64,000 nucleotides of DNA from Adiantum capillus-veneris (lineage: Eukaryota > Streptophyta > Polypodiopsida > Polypodiales > Pteridaceae): NCBI GenBank assembly GCA_014529385.2, contig CM043962.1, positions 44,634,598 through 44,698,597 of the forward strand, given 5' to 3'. A program made the translations under genes and the position numbers. The notes beneath the pieces were generated by a model. The model did no database searches. It was not told the DNA's origin and saw nothing but the letters and a program-made list of their open reading frames with translations. Position 1 is the first letter of the stretch. Each line of letters opens with the position of its first letter. This document shows, in pieces, positions 1 to 11,271 of this stretch.

Positions 1-216
1 TGCATACCAAAGCTACCCTTTCAGAGGATGGTGAGGTCCATATGTGAAGAAGCTACCTGGGGCACTAAAAGGTGGAAGGTGGTGGCATTGATGGCTCTAC
101 AAGAAGCAGCAGAGGACTTCCTACTTGAGTACTTCAGTGACATGACCATTGTAGCAGCCCATGCCCATAGGGTGACTGTAATGGACAAAGATAGTGAGAC
201 ACTAAACAAGATAAGG
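1..216 (+). CDS. Histone H3-like exon, centromeric (CENH3) style, partial
   Basis: Frame 1 is open from the window edge and reads as the C-terminal half of a histone fold: KLPFQRMVR, then a loop containing KRW, then ALQEAAEDFLLEYFSD and HAHRVTVMDKD, ending in KIR. This matches the alpha-1, loop 1, alpha-2 and alpha-3 order of histone H3. Loop 1 is one residue longer than in canonical H3 and carries a Trp, and helix 2 has EAAED; both are features of the centromeric variant CENH3, which replaces H3 in centromeric nucleosomes. The last codon is split by a GTAAAA donor (AG|GTAAAA at 215-217), so this looks like an exon rather than a processed copy. The N-terminal tail lies outside the window and no following exon was recognised. 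It could be a true CENH3 or H3-variant exon or a decayed paralogue; several residues conserved in H3 are changed. Confidence 0.68.
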
Positions 217-1087
217 TAAAAACTGTTGGTCCCCAATGTCTGCACGGATAAGAAAATGAGGGAAATTTTTCTATACCCCCCTGAGCTATTCCACAACACA
301 CAGTTGTAGATGTCACACATGATGTGAATACAAGGGCAAGGGCAGAGACGGTTGCTCCAATCAAAGATGTACCTGTCCCAAATCAAACCGATGGCTGTAA
401 TTGGTTTTGGAAGATGGGCATATGTAAATGTCTAGTCGATAGTCAAGGGTCGGATGTCCTCTACTAGTGTACCGGGCATATAAAGATCCTTGAAGTCTTA
501 TATTTGAGTTGATTTACAATATAAGAGCTATAATCCTTGATTAGGTTAAAATAGCTTTTATATATTGAATTGGTTGCATGGGTGGGCTACAATCCTTCAC
601 TAGGTTTAAGTAGTCCCCAATTGGGTGATTATATTGAAGATTTATTTGCGTTAGTTCATGCATTGGTTTATATATTCTTGCATTATTTATTACGATAGAT
701 TATTAGTGCATGGAATGAACAATTATATATTTTATTGCTTTCGTTTGTTTTTGTAGCAAATGAAATTAGATGTGTCTTATTGTTTGCAAATCAAAGTGGA
801 CATATAAATAATCATTATAATAATAATTGCATAGAGAGATTCATAGTATTGTTATGGTTATTACGCCATGTATAGATTACATTGTAATGTGTATGGTTGC
901 TCACAATATAGGTGATTGATATATGGATTGACTAGCGTGCATTGAAAATCTCATGTTGTGCATCATGGTTACTTTCATATTGAATGGTTTTTAAATTATA
1001 ATATATATTGAAAATAAAAAAATTGTTTTCAGTTTGTAACATCTTGTTCTTTTCTCTTCAGTTTTAATTTAGAAGCAATGGAGCAAA
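217..1087. other. AT-rich stretch, no gene seen
   Basis: No reading frame with recognisable content was found. The stretch is AT-rich. It would be intron or 3' flank of the histone-like exon, followed by the 5' flank of the hAT relic. Confidence 0.6.
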
Positions 1088-3165
1088 ATGTGGGCACAAG
1101 TGGCACCACATATTAGGGATCATTTTCTGGGTAGCGCTAAAAAGAATTGTAGAAAATGTGAACATTCTCAGGCACCTGCAGTTGCAAAGCGTTTGAGAGA
1201 AGAGCTCGCCAAAAAGGGTGGCAAGAAATGACAGATATATAGCTCTGTGCCTTCAAATCAAGAGTTCCCAGAGCCAAATATTAACTCCGCAGATCCTGTA
1301 GTGACGCCAACTAACCTTGGAGAGCAACCTGCGCAAGGAGAGGAAATTCCAGGCAGTATTCCTTTTAAACGTCACAATGAAGGTGGACTTTGTCAAATGC
1401 GTCAAAAATCATTGCATCAAAGCTTTCGAGTGCAGTCTCTAGAAGAAGCACAAATAGCACTCGCCAAAGAAATATTCTTTACTGGAAGTGCTTTGGTCAT
1501 GGTAGACAGTAATCATTGGAAGGCTGCTTGGAAAAAAATCAGTGAGTTTAGTCCAGGATTTTCAGCTCCTTCTTATCACACGATAAAAAATGTTTTCTTG
1601 GACAAATGTTACATCGAAGTCAAAGAGCGTGTTGGCAAAATAATACTTGGGAATATTTCACTTTCAGGGTGTACGATTGTGAGTGATGGCTGGTCAAATG
1701 TTCAGAGAAGACCGTTGATCAATGTAATGCTGGTTTGTCAAGGGGAGAAACGTTTATAAAGGCGATTGATAGTTCTGGTGCAATTAAAAGTGGCAAATAC
1801 ATTTCTGAGGTCTTGATTGATGTAATTAAAGAAATTGGTGTTGAACATGTTGTTCAGGTTGTGATGGACAACGCAAGAATTGTAAAAACGCCAGTAAATT
1901 AATAAAGAAGTACTTTTCGCACATTTTTGCCAATGGTTGTAATACGCACAGCTTGAACTTGGTGCTGAAAGATTGGTACACTAGCGAAGAAACTAGCTGG
2001 TTCGCTAAAATAATTGATACATCACGTCAGGTTGTGAAATTTATCTTGAAACGAGGGAGAGTGCTCGATTTGTATAGGATGCGCATGTCAGTGATGCTGA
2101 AACTTCCTGCTGAAACTCGGTTCTGCACACACTTTTATACCTTGGAATCACTTCTCCGTACTAAATGTGCTGTGAATTGACACATTCAGTTGCGCGTCCT
2201 TTGATGAATGGCAGCTTGAGCAGAAAGAAATAGTGAAGGATAAAATTACATGTCTACGTGGCAATGTAAATAAGGTTGCTTGGTGGAGGAGTGTAACAGA
2301 TGCATACCATGTAATGATGCCCGTTATGTTTGCGATCCGCAATCTTGATCAAAGGGTGTCAAACTTGGGCAAAGTGTGGATGACATGGTGGTCAGTCCAA
2401 CAGAGTCTTGAAAATCCTGAAGAGCTGAAAGAGTCTATAGTAGATAAGGAGTGGCGATTACCATTCTTTGACAAACATCGGAAAATTTTGGCTAAGTATT
2501 TTCATGCAAGGTGGAAGAGCGCTCATAGTCCACTCCATAGCATGGCTTACATGCTAGATCCAAAGTATTTGAATTTAGATCTGATGTCCAATACAGAGGT
2601 GGTAGGCGATTTCTATCACGTGGTCAGCACGTTATACTCCAACGTTCAGGACCGAATTGATTGCATCAAAGAAATGAGTGCATTTAGATTAAAAGAAGGT
2701 CCTTTTGCGAATGATTTTGTACAGGTAATGGCAAAAGAGCAACCTGCATGGAAGTGGTGGATGATGAATGGTGGAGAGCATTACTCTACCTTACGTCCTC
2801 TTGCAATGAAAGTACTCGCACAATGTGCAGCAAACTCAAGTTCAGAGAGAAACTGGAGTATGTACAAGTATGTTCACAGCACTATTCACAACAGACTATT
2901 AGCAGACAGAACAGAGAAATTAGTGTATCTGTATTGCAATGAAAAGATACTGAATCACATCGAAAGTGCTGGCTACGAGGAGGAAATGCCAACCTGGTTG
3001 TATGATTGTCAAAACGAAAATGAAGAAGATTTCAATGTTGGTGTATCTCAATGCACTGTAGACAAAATAGAAGAGAATTTGATAATAGATGTGGAGGTTG
3101 AATTACAAGGAGAACCACAACACTCAGACTTAGAACCAGATAACAACTCAATTGATTCAATATAG
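1088..3165 (+). pseudogene. hAT-family DNA transposon transposase, broken
   Basis: hAT transposases cut and paste DNA transposons using an RNase H-like core. The first ORF (1088-1231, 47 codons) is a BED-like zinc finger: a Trp near the start, CRKC, and a nearby His. The second (1247-1759) carries the plant DUF659 core around GCTIVSDGWSNVQRR. The frame then shifts near 1757, continues with DVIKEIG and VVMDNA, shifts again near 1885 (NGCNTHSLNLVLKDW) and again near 2178. The last segment (to 3165) holds the dimerisation domain: AANSSSERNWSMYKY, then HNRLLADRTEKLVYLYCN, followed by an acidic tail. The order BED, DUF659, hAT-C is normal, but a stop and about three frameshifts make it non-functional. 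No convincing 8-bp target duplication or terminal repeats were found. It converges on the RING gene, with a gap of about 130 bp. Confidence 0.88.
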
Positions 3166-3297
3166 CTTGAGAGTAGAATGAGCAAATGTCAAAAACCATT
3201 GTAAAAGACCTTGTATTCAAATGTGTTTTGAGTAATTACAATGCTTCATATTCTCGATAGTACATAGTTTGTCGCGATATTACATAGTTTGTCGATC

Positions 3298-4332
3298 TCA
3301 ATTTTGTTGCCCTGAAGCAGCATCTTGCTCATCAAAAAGATTTCTAATTGTGCTAGGGGTATCTGGGCGTGCTTGCTTGAATTTATATTCGTTTGCCATG
3401 CCAAACATAATATACATTCCTTGTGGAATATCTTGTGAACAAATTCCGCATCGACTATTGTTTTGCATCAAACGAATAAGACAAACTAAATGATAATAGT
3501 GACCACATGTCAATGTATAGTACCCACTCCATCCATCAAAATTCTTGAAGCAAAATGGACATTGGGAAGATGAGGATGCATCTGAAGTAGACGAGGGGAC
3601 CAACTCCGGATGCAAGACAAGGTGGCTGATGTGTGTCCCTTGTATAGGTGTTGGATTCACTCGCTATGTTAGGGTTTGAACGTCTTGACTTAAGCGGTGA
3701 ATGCTTTTCTCCATCCGGACTTGTGAGGGTTGCGGTGTCTGGGTGGCTATAGAAAGACGTGTTATTTCTGCATCTTTCTATGCCAACTGTGTCGTGTAAA
3801 TATCCTTCTCTTTCTTTAACTGTAGGTCGGCACCTTCCACTATCAATGCCAACTCATCTCGGGTGAAAGTGACGCAACTCTCCCTTAAATCATGAGTGGC
3901 AACAGTTGTCTCCTTTGACAAGAAGTCTACTGGTCGCTGTTGCACAAAGTGAACGTATAACATTTTGGCAAAATATAGCTCACAATCTGCATTGTGTAGG
4001 GGATGGCCATAAACCTCCAAATAAATCCTCTCAGCGTTATCTTTGATACCATCATGCGTGCACTTCGAAACCTTCCACCTTCCTTTCTTGATCTCTGCAT
4101 CCTCACATGGCCATATTGTCTTGATCATGCCCTTTGTCACTTCTTTATTGATCCCTTTCCACTGCATATGGTTTGGATTTGCCCACTTTGAGAGTTGGCG
4201 AGCAGTATGCATCGCTTGTTGTGCCGACATGCCGTGTGCCAGAGACTTCATGCGCTGAAATGCATTAACAGCCGCTTGTTCTTGATCATCAGGCAGTGAT
4301 TGGGTGGCAATATCTTGTTCTTGATCGGCCAC
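3298..4332 (-). pseudogene. Coiled-coil plus RING-H2 finger protein, two in-frame stops
   Basis: One continuous minus-strand frame of 345 codons runs from the ATG at 4332 to the stop at 3298, interrupted only by TAG at 3778-3780 and TAG at 3664-3666. Both fit CAG to TAG changes. The N-terminal part is unrecognised and helical. The region around the first stop (ELALIVEGADLQLKKEKD) looks like a coiled coil. The C-terminal part is a RING-H2 finger: CPFC, then about 13 residues, CGHYYHLVC, then CGIC. RING-H2 fingers usually bind E2 enzymes in ubiquitin ligases; here that is inferred from the metal ligands only. It is downstream of, and co-oriented with, the kinase-like pseudogene and convergent with the hAT relic. 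It may be cargo or a second gene of the same mobile unit. The product family is not identified. Confidence 0.7.
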
Positions 4333-4511
4333 TTTCTCTTAGAGCTGCAGTCAACAGAGTGACAAATATTCAATATCATTGGCAAATATATATTCTCACT
4401 CATTGGGAAACTGCGCGGAATCCACTAAAAACCACCACTTCAAATGCGACTAATTGAACCACAAGGCAAATTTGAAATAATGACAGTTAAAACTTAAATG
4501 ACAAATTTGAA

Positions 4512-4660
4512 ACAAGGCAAGATAATTGACTCAATTAGGTGAACCACTTCAATTAGTTAAATGACACAAGGCAAGATAATTGACTCAATTAGGTGAACCA
4601 CTTCAATTAGTTAAATGACACAAGGCAAGATAATTGACTCAATTAGGTGAACCACTTCAA
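4512..4660. repeat. 54-bp tandem repeat, about 2.8 copies
   Basis: A unit starting ACAAGGCAAGATAATTGACT recurs at 4512, 4566 and 4620, a period of exactly 54 bp, nearly without differences. It lies between the kinase-like and RING pseudogenes. The near-identity of the copies suggests a recent expansion. Confidence 0.93.
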
Positions 4661-4725
4661 ACCAGATAATACACTTCAATAAAAATTTGAATACACTTGA
4701 CAAGACATGTATATCATAAAAATGT

Positions 4726-6075
4726 TTAAATCGGATAAAATGATGGTGCAAGTTCAACAAGTGGACGTTGCATAGGATTAGGGTCTGTCTTTGAATGTTC
4801 TTTGAAAAACATCAACACATCAGAAGCATTCCTTCTTTGGTACCGATCTTTTAACTTCATCCAACAATCTACTTTAATTCGGATAGCTCTCATGACATCT
4901 TCGTCCGGGTGGTAAAAAACATCGTGCATTCAAAATTGCTTCGTCCGACTGTGCGGTTGGAGACAAATAATTGTTTGCCATGCGCTTAGCAGGTGTTCTC
5001 AGCATCATACCCCAGTCAATGATACCGATGCGGGGTTTATTGGCGCGTGTAAAGTCCAACATTACGTTGAACGGGTGCAGGTCACTGTGCACTATACCGG
5101 CTTGGTGGGCAGCCGCAACGCCGTCAATTAAGGCATGACAAATTGTCGGCATCTGCGCGACCACTGCTTTGATCCGCACCATGTCTATCTCGCTTACAGG
5201 GTTGTTTGCTACAGGCAATGACCTCCAACCGTGTTGTAGCCTGTGCATGTGTCGTTTGAACAATCCGTGAGTGAAAGGTAAGCGGCACATCATGTCGCCC
5301 ACGGTACCCCCATTGTAGTATAGGAATATCGTGATCCAAGGAGACTCTTTGGTAAACCCAATGCACCTCACAATGGAGGGTGAAGCGTTTGTAGACCCTG
5401 CTCTGTCTGAAAGCTGTCAAATTTTGCCTCACTCCCTCCCTTGTAACATTTTCCCACATATGTAATGTGGTCTGGAAAAAATGAGATGCCTTTGATAGTG
5501 TACAATGTGCACACACCGAAGGAGCCAGCTCCAATCCTCATACCTTCTACCAAGGCTTCGTGAGGGATGCCGACAAGATGAGTGCACTTTGCATTCAAAG
5601 CAGTGCGCATGATTGTGCCGGTGCCACTGACATCGGACCGACCTCCCAAAGCTGCTTGTGCATCTTGTGCCATCTTCGATCTCTTGGGTAGAGTTGCTTG
5701 GTCCTGCGCTTTCACACGCTTCATCTTTACCTTCTGTTTTTCCCACAATTTATCCCAGAGCTCTAATTTTGACATGTCGCAAGCAGGTGGGATATCTTCG
5801 TTTAAGTCTCTGCATTATACTTTCATATTGCCCAACACTGTCCTAACTTTATGGTGGGGGTCAAATTCTCGTATCCCAGCTGGACTCAACAACTCGTATT
5901 GGCCTTTAAGTCGCAACTTGCGCTCTGTGTTCTCCCATATAGCGTTAGTGATGTCTTTGATGTAGACATCGCTTTCACTAATCTGCTGTATGCGGTCAGC
6001 TGCACATGATGAGATTGCCAAAATACATTCTTTACGAATGGCACGCATAATACATTCCTTCTGATCTGGCGTCAT
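4726..6075 (-). pseudogene. Protein kinase-like gene, broken
   Basis: The frame from 6075 to 5368 is continuous except for a TAA at 5815-5817. It carries an unrecognised N-terminal region and then the kinase N-lobe: a glycine loop GAGSFG and a candidate ATP-binding Lys in YVGKCYKGG. A 1-bp shift near 5370-5385 moves the reading into the next frame, which starts RCIGFTKES. This holds the C-lobe with the catalytic loop HSDLHPFN and the metal-binding IIDWG in place of DFG. A second shift near 4925 leads to a C-terminal segment (DEDVMRAIRIKVDCWMKLK). The Ser before the catalytic Asp makes it a non-RD kinase. ATP, catalytic and metal residues are otherwise present, so the ancestor was probably active, but this copy is not. 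The subfamily is unclear; it does not look like a standard plant receptor kinase. Confidence 0.78.
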
Positions 6076-6490
6076 ATTTGCACTGGACGATACAAAAAAA
6101 GCATATCAAATACAAATTCATGGTTGCGAATGACACTACCACTCTCACACTATCTCTAGTAAACTCTTAACCACCAATTGAAGACTTTAACAAATGTTAT
6201 GGAAATATTGATAAAAATTGAATATAATCTTCACTTAAAATTGCAAATCTGTTACACGTGTAAAAAGCAGTTCAAACAAATGGTTTATAAGAACTTAATT
6301 CAGATCAAACAATACATGTTAACGGTCTTTAACATTTCAACATATATTGAATTTTGTAACTTATATTTTTCTCCGTGCGCACACTAATTCAAACAAAGCA
6401 CACACCGACTTAAAATCTTCAAAACATTTAAAACATTGGAAGTATACAAATTAGACTAGCAAATTGTGTTCACACAGTTTTGTACATAGC

Positions 6491-6740
6491 ATTTATGTAA
6501 ATGTAGCAATCAAAAAGCGATGATAATCTTTAAAAAGATATAAAAGAATATTTAACATGCAAATTGTATGTATTTAGATTTTTGCAGAGAATTTATGTAA
6601 ATGAAGCATTAAAACTAGCGATAAATTGATAATGCTTGAGAGTCCTTTAAAAAGATTAAAAACAAATATTAACCATGCAATTTGTGTGAAAATAATTTTT
6701 CACATGTAATTTATATAAATGGAACATTTAAAATAATGAT
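6491..6740. repeat. Degenerate ~100-118-bp repeats
   Basis: The motif ATTTATGTAAATG, followed by AAAAAGATTAAAA and ATTTAACATGCAA blocks, recurs starting at 6491, 6591 and (as ATTTATATAAATG) 6709. The copies are diverged and AT-rich. They merge into the 49-bp array that follows. Confidence 0.6.
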
Positions 6741-6909
6741 GATTGATAAATACAGTATTCTATATAAATGACCCATTTAAAATAGCTATGATTGATGAAT
6801 AAAGTATTCTATATAAATGGAACATTTAAAATAGTGATGATTGATGCCAGCTCTATTCTGTATAAATAGAACATTTAAAATAACGATGATTGATGAATAC
6901 AGTATTCTT
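6713..6909. repeat. 49-bp tandem repeat, four copies
   Basis: Units starting ATATAAAT and containing CATTTAAAATA and GATTGATGAATA begin at 6713, 6762, 6811 and 6860, each 49 bp apart. Copies differ by a few bases. The array lies upstream of the kinase-like gene (minus strand). Confidence 0.9.
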
Positions 6910-7003
6910 TTGAATATGATTGGCTAGTATATAATTTCAAATGGACAGTTAAAAACAACAAAATCAAGCAATTCATACATTTTGCATATGAAGTACTCTT
7001 CAC

Positions 7004-7395
7004 AGTCACGTTACCGACCAAGTATTTCATATACTTAATACTTAAAAAATTAACTGCACATGCACATACAAATTATATGACGTTTGTACGGCCGGGTTAA
7101 CGACCTGAATGCCACATTTATGCAAAAACATATGCTTCTAACAAACGACACTCTATTAACCGCGTTACCGACCGAGTGCCGCCTGAATCTAAGGAAAAAC
7201 AATGGCCTGCATACGAACATCTCTTAGCCACGTTACCGACCAATGCCCATATGTTTTTTGGGAAAGGGGAAGGGAAGTTGACTTACCATAAGGATACTAG
7301 ATTCGTCGCATTACCGACGTAGTACCCAGACAGTAAGCCAATACTTACCACAAGGACACTATCTTCCTCGCGTCACCGAGGTGATGCCCCCGTGA
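7004..7395. repeat. Six spaced copies of a GTTACCGACC motif
   Basis: The core CGTTACCGACC, usually followed by AGTGCC or a variant, occurs near 7006, 7094 (TTAACGACC), 7161, 7224, 7306 (ATTACCGACG) and 7369 (GTCACCGAGG), at spacings of about 63 to 88 bp. The segments between share further weak similarity. This could be the subterminal repeat region of a DNA transposon or a decayed short tandem array; no element boundary was found. Confidence 0.65.
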
Positions 7396-7431
7396 TAAGC
7401 ACTGTTCCGGAGAACAGCTTACACACACACT

Positions 7432-7595
7432 CCCATTGTGTGGTAAGGTACCTTATTACTACCGCACACTACGACAAAAGGCATGCTACCACACAACGTA
7501 TACACACACACACACACAACACATACCCGGATCGTGTGGTCAGGTACTCTGCTGCTGCGCACTACGACGCAGAGCACGCTCCCACACGACCCCCT
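7432..7595. repeat. Two direct copies of a ~60-bp hairpin unit
   Basis: Each unit opens with GTGTGGT and closes with (A)CCACAC, so the ends are inverted repeats. Between them both copies share a GGTA block and CGCACTACGACG or CGCACACTACGACA. The copies start about 96 bp apart (near 7435 and 7531) and are separated by a short CA run. Identity is partial. Confidence 0.65.
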
Positions 7596-7649
7596 CTCTC
7601 CTCTCGACGTACCTGCAAAGGTGGCGCAAGAGCTCTCTCTCTCTCTATG

Positions 7650-7651
<2 letters not shown>

Positions 7652-7730
<79 letters not shown>
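7652..7730. repeat. (CT)n microsatellite
   Basis: A nearly pure CT tract of about 79 bp, preceded by shorter CT runs from 7632. It is one of many long GA/CT arrays in this window. Confidence 0.98.
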
Positions 7731-7732
<2 letters not shown>

Positions 7733-8219
7733 AAGGCGAAAGCGATAATAGACCCAGCGGGCCCAATCGGGCCCGCGTATATATAACGCGAAGATCCCGC
7801 CGGGCTTATCCGCTTTCCTGGCGGGCCCGCAGAGAAAATAATAAAACCCGACGGGCGCGCCAGGCTATTCTGTTAACCTGGCGAGAGTTTTGTGGGTTTG
7901 TAAGTCACCCTAAACCGGTTTCTGTGTGATCATGTTTGATGTGATCATGTAAATGTGTCAATAAGACCTTGTGATCACACAAAATTTGATGTAATTACGT
8001 AAATATTAAATCCCTATCCAGAGAACCTGAAGATAGCGGCTTGGACGACCACACGATTGATATGAAAATACATGGCGTGCCACCACGACAAACCCCTGCA
8101 TCAGATACAATGGAATCACAACGGGCCGAGGGGTCATATTAGCCGAAGATGAAAGAGCCGAGGATGAAGAAAGGTCAAATGAGCATATGGAAGGTGCTAG
8201 TGTATAACCAGAGGGGCTT

Positions 8220-9235
8220 ATGGAGGAGACAATGAAAGAGCCAAGTAAGCCAGTGGAGGAGCCAAAAGAGCCCATGGATGAAACCTTGGATGAGGAAATC
8301 AGGCCTACGGATGAGCAAAAGGATATGGATGAGGAAAGTAGGCCTAGGGATGAGCAAAGTGATATGGATGAGGCAAGGATGGATGAGGAAAGCAGGCATA
8401 CGGATGAGCAAAAGTATATGGATGATGCAAGCCGGCCAACAGAGGTAGAGGAAAAGACCTTGGAGAAAACCCTGAATGAGGCAGAAAGAGCCATGGGGGA
8501 GACCCTTGATGAATATGTGAATGATGACTATGAAGATGTGAATGATGAAGCTAAAGCAGAGGATAGCAACAACGACAACAACACTATAGAGACCCAGTAT
8601 GGACCCTTGCTACCTGTAGATATGATAGTTCCGGTAATGTTTATTCAAGTATGGCAAAATATCTTCAGCTTCTAACTACTTATATGTACTTGTCAACTTT
8701 TACATAGGTTGATTATCTTGGACTTCAATGGATTGCTGCTGATGCGCGTGCCTTTGAATATAGCAGACCCCTTCGAGGATTTGCAACATTTCAGATGGGA
8801 ACTTGTCGAGTCGTGGTTCATCCAAGAACCAAAGAATTTATTCAGTTTCTTCTTCTGCGCTTCAGAGTTTCTGTATGGTCTTCAATGCAAAGGCAAAACT
8901 TGTTGCCACTAGTTACAATAGTTTGCGGTGTATGCGGCGCTCACAAGTCAGATTTTGCCTTTTTGTATGATCAAAGAAAATGTGTTACCGCCGAGGGCCA
9001 CTACCACCCTAAAAAACCACATTTATCTCTTTTGTACAAACCGTTTAGCCAAATTGATGTACCCTTTGATGCAAATAATACACTAGTGATTGATGATACT
9101 CCTAAAGGGAGAACTAAATCCACCAGGAACAACTATCTCACCACCCTCTTTCGAGGGGCATTCCTTTGATTTTTACCTTGAAGACATTTTGGTTCCATAC
9201 TTACAAAAATTGTATCTCAGTCCATTGTTCACGGA
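8220..9235 (+). pseudogene. FCP1/NIF-type HAD phosphatase-like gene with acidic repeat N-terminus, frameshifted
   Basis: The first exon (8220 to about 8633) encodes a repetitive acidic segment in which blocks like DEEIRPTDEQKDMDEESRPR recur three to four times. A GTAATG donor follows the codons for MIVP, and an acceptor TTTTACATAG lies near 8708. Beyond it the FCP1-homology domain is recognisable but split over frames: LIILDFNGLLLMR is the first HAD motif (DxNG form), VWSSM is motif II, and ALVIDD-like LVIDDTPKG is motif III. One frameshift lies between LLLMR and the following region and another near 9120, after which DFYLEDILVPYLQKL matches the usual end. FCP1/SCP-type enzymes dephosphorylate phosphoserine or phosphothreonine in proteins. 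This copy cannot make an intact enzyme. The acidic repeats are not a normal part of that family. Confidence 0.68.
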
Positions 9236-9257
9236 CGAGTTTTTACTTTCTAATGAA

Positions 9258-10493
9258 TTAAGATGTCTCTTTTATCATGTGATTATCTTCCAAACCTGCA
9301 TAAACCTGGTCCATAGGAATGTACTTACCTCTGAGCATTTGTGATCGCATATACCAAAAGGAGACTAACAGTGATTGGCTTGCAATCATGTTCTTGACAA
9401 CTAGAGTGTCAAGCGCGACCTCGCACCGTATGCCAATCTCCTCCTTTACATACCATCCTCTGTCAAGAAGTTTGTCACAGGATAACTGCTGAAATGACTT
9501 GCACATGAACATAGTTTTCGTAACACGTATATTGTAGTTATGAAACAACTCTATGAACAGTGCATCAGGACAAAATTTTGCAAATTCTAACCAGTTTGGT
9601 GGGAATAGAGCTACGTAGAGATATCTGTATATCCTTGTAGAGCTTACTTCGCATTGCCTCCACTATTGTTTCCTCAGGGACTGGCCAGTCCACAGTGTTA
9701 CAATCGGTTGGTAGAGGCACTTTCACCAACATGCCATTCTTATTCCCTGAGCTGAGTTGGTAGAAGTGGTCATAGAAAAATATTCCTTCATCAGCCAGGC
9801 TTTTGCTGCTTCTCCCTGAATAATGTAGAGAACCAATGTGGGCATGAACAACAAGGAAGAGGCCTATTATGCACTCCACAGGCTCCCATTGCTCATAAGA
9901 AGAGGGATAAACATCTGCAAAATATATAACAAGAGTTAAACTAAGAGTATCAATAAGTCAAAATGACAAATCTAATGTAGTTGAGATGTGAAAAATGGAG
10001 ACATTGCTCATAAGAAGAGGGATAAACGTTGCAAAATATATAAGAAAAGTTATAATGAGAGTATCAATAAGTGAAATGACAAATCAAATGCAGTTCAAAT
10101 GTCAAGAATACTTACAATTGAAACGTGGTTGATGTATATCTGACACATTTCCACCGTTTTCTATCACGTCTGGATGGGTAAACACATGCTGAACAAGAAC
10201 TTCCTTTACAGATCTTTTGCCGATTTCAACTTTGAAATCCAACACTTTGGCCTTCTATGCTGAGCGGTAAACATTGATAGCACTAGACCTCTTGGGTCTT
10301 CTTGGTTGCATGAGGACCCATGAACCTTTGTTTATCCTTTGTCCAACCCATTGGTTCTCTGCACTTATTGAAGTTGATATTGTAATTGAGGATATGCTAC
10401 TACTTGGCCTTCTAGGAAAAGTGTAGCTGTTGGTAGTTGGTGTGAGAGACCATAAACACTAGAGCTTCTTGGGCGAGAAGATGTGGAAGCCAT
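9258..10493 (-). pseudogene. Unknown spliced minus-strand gene, decayed
   Basis: An ATG at 10493 opens a frame beginning MASTSSRPRSSSVYG that runs leftwards with small frame breaks to about 10116 (ending near GNVSDIHQPRFN). A consensus donor (GTAAG at 10111-10115) and acceptor (GCAG at 9915-9918) define an intron of about 200 bp. The next exon continues as an open frame to 9565 (VHAHIGSLHYSGRSSKSLADEG, then VDWPVPEETIVEAMRSKLY) and then, after a frame change, to 9258. The protein family is not recognised. It converges on the FCP1-like pseudogene, separated by only a few tens of bases. Confidence 0.4.
9888..10100. repeat. 115-bp tandem duplication over an intron acceptor
   Basis: A segment beginning with CATTGCTCATAAGAAGAGGG at about 9888 recurs at about 10003, with AAAATATATAA and GAGTATCAATAAGT blocks in the same order. 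It spans the exon-intron junction of the unknown minus-strand gene, so the intron contains a decayed copy of the exon start. Confidence 0.8.
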
Positions 10494-11271
10494 AACTCTC
10501 AGAGAAAAGCTCTAGTGGAGGGAGATTCACTTTGAAAGCATTCTAATGGAGGGAAAGTGTTTTAGAATTCCAATATCTTGTGCGGGCTTAATGGTCACCC
10601 TCCAGTACGTTAATGACCACAAGAGAATATCAGCAGTGGGACCACACATGCACCTAACAGCTCGGTAAAAGCAAGGAAGTTATGATGCCACAATCTTAGA
10701 TTCGTGAAAGTTTTTAGGGTATTTTCCTATTTTTTGAGTCTTTCCACGTACTTTCCTACGTAACGTAGCCCTCCTGATCGTTGGACGCGCTCTATTTTTC
10801 TCTCTCCTTCATATGGCCCTCCAAATGACCTCCGAAATTTCCTAATGCCTAGTTGCAATAGGAGGGTTTAATCAACACTTTATTTTGTGTTAATAAAAAA
10901 TAACGACCTGTAGCTCTCGAAACAGCGTGAGCAACGAGCAGGTTTTAGGATGACACCATAGTTGGTTCTCTTAGTCTGGGTTGCGAAGGTTATGCAGGCT
11001 TCGACTTGTGTCTTTGTGATCACCAAACCATGCAGCTTTGCAATTTGACGAAGCTCTGCAATCGGCAGTAGTTCAGAATGTAGTGCTTGCCAAATCTATC
11101 GGTGCCAAGAGCTCCTCTCCTCCTTGCTTTGGCGGCCCACCTTCTCTTGCATGTGGTTGCACAGTTGCGGCTCCGTAAACCAAGACGTCAGCACCTCTGG
11201 CTCCATGTGCCTCCTAGAGCAGCACCTTGAGACGTTATGCCCGCCACACCTATGGCCTGGGAATCGTAGAC

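Noticed and set aside
5124-5746. Additional minus-strand frames over the kinase-like gene
   Set aside because: These are alternative frames of the same region; only the frames carrying GAGSFG, HSDLHPFN and IIDWG have family content.
7392-7786. Ser/Leu and Arg/Glu repeat ORFs at CT/GA tracts, here and at 11.1-11.5, 24.7-25.6, 44.2-45.7 and 49.1-51.2 kb
   Set aside because: Direct translations of dinucleotide repeats on both strands; no protein content outside the repeat.
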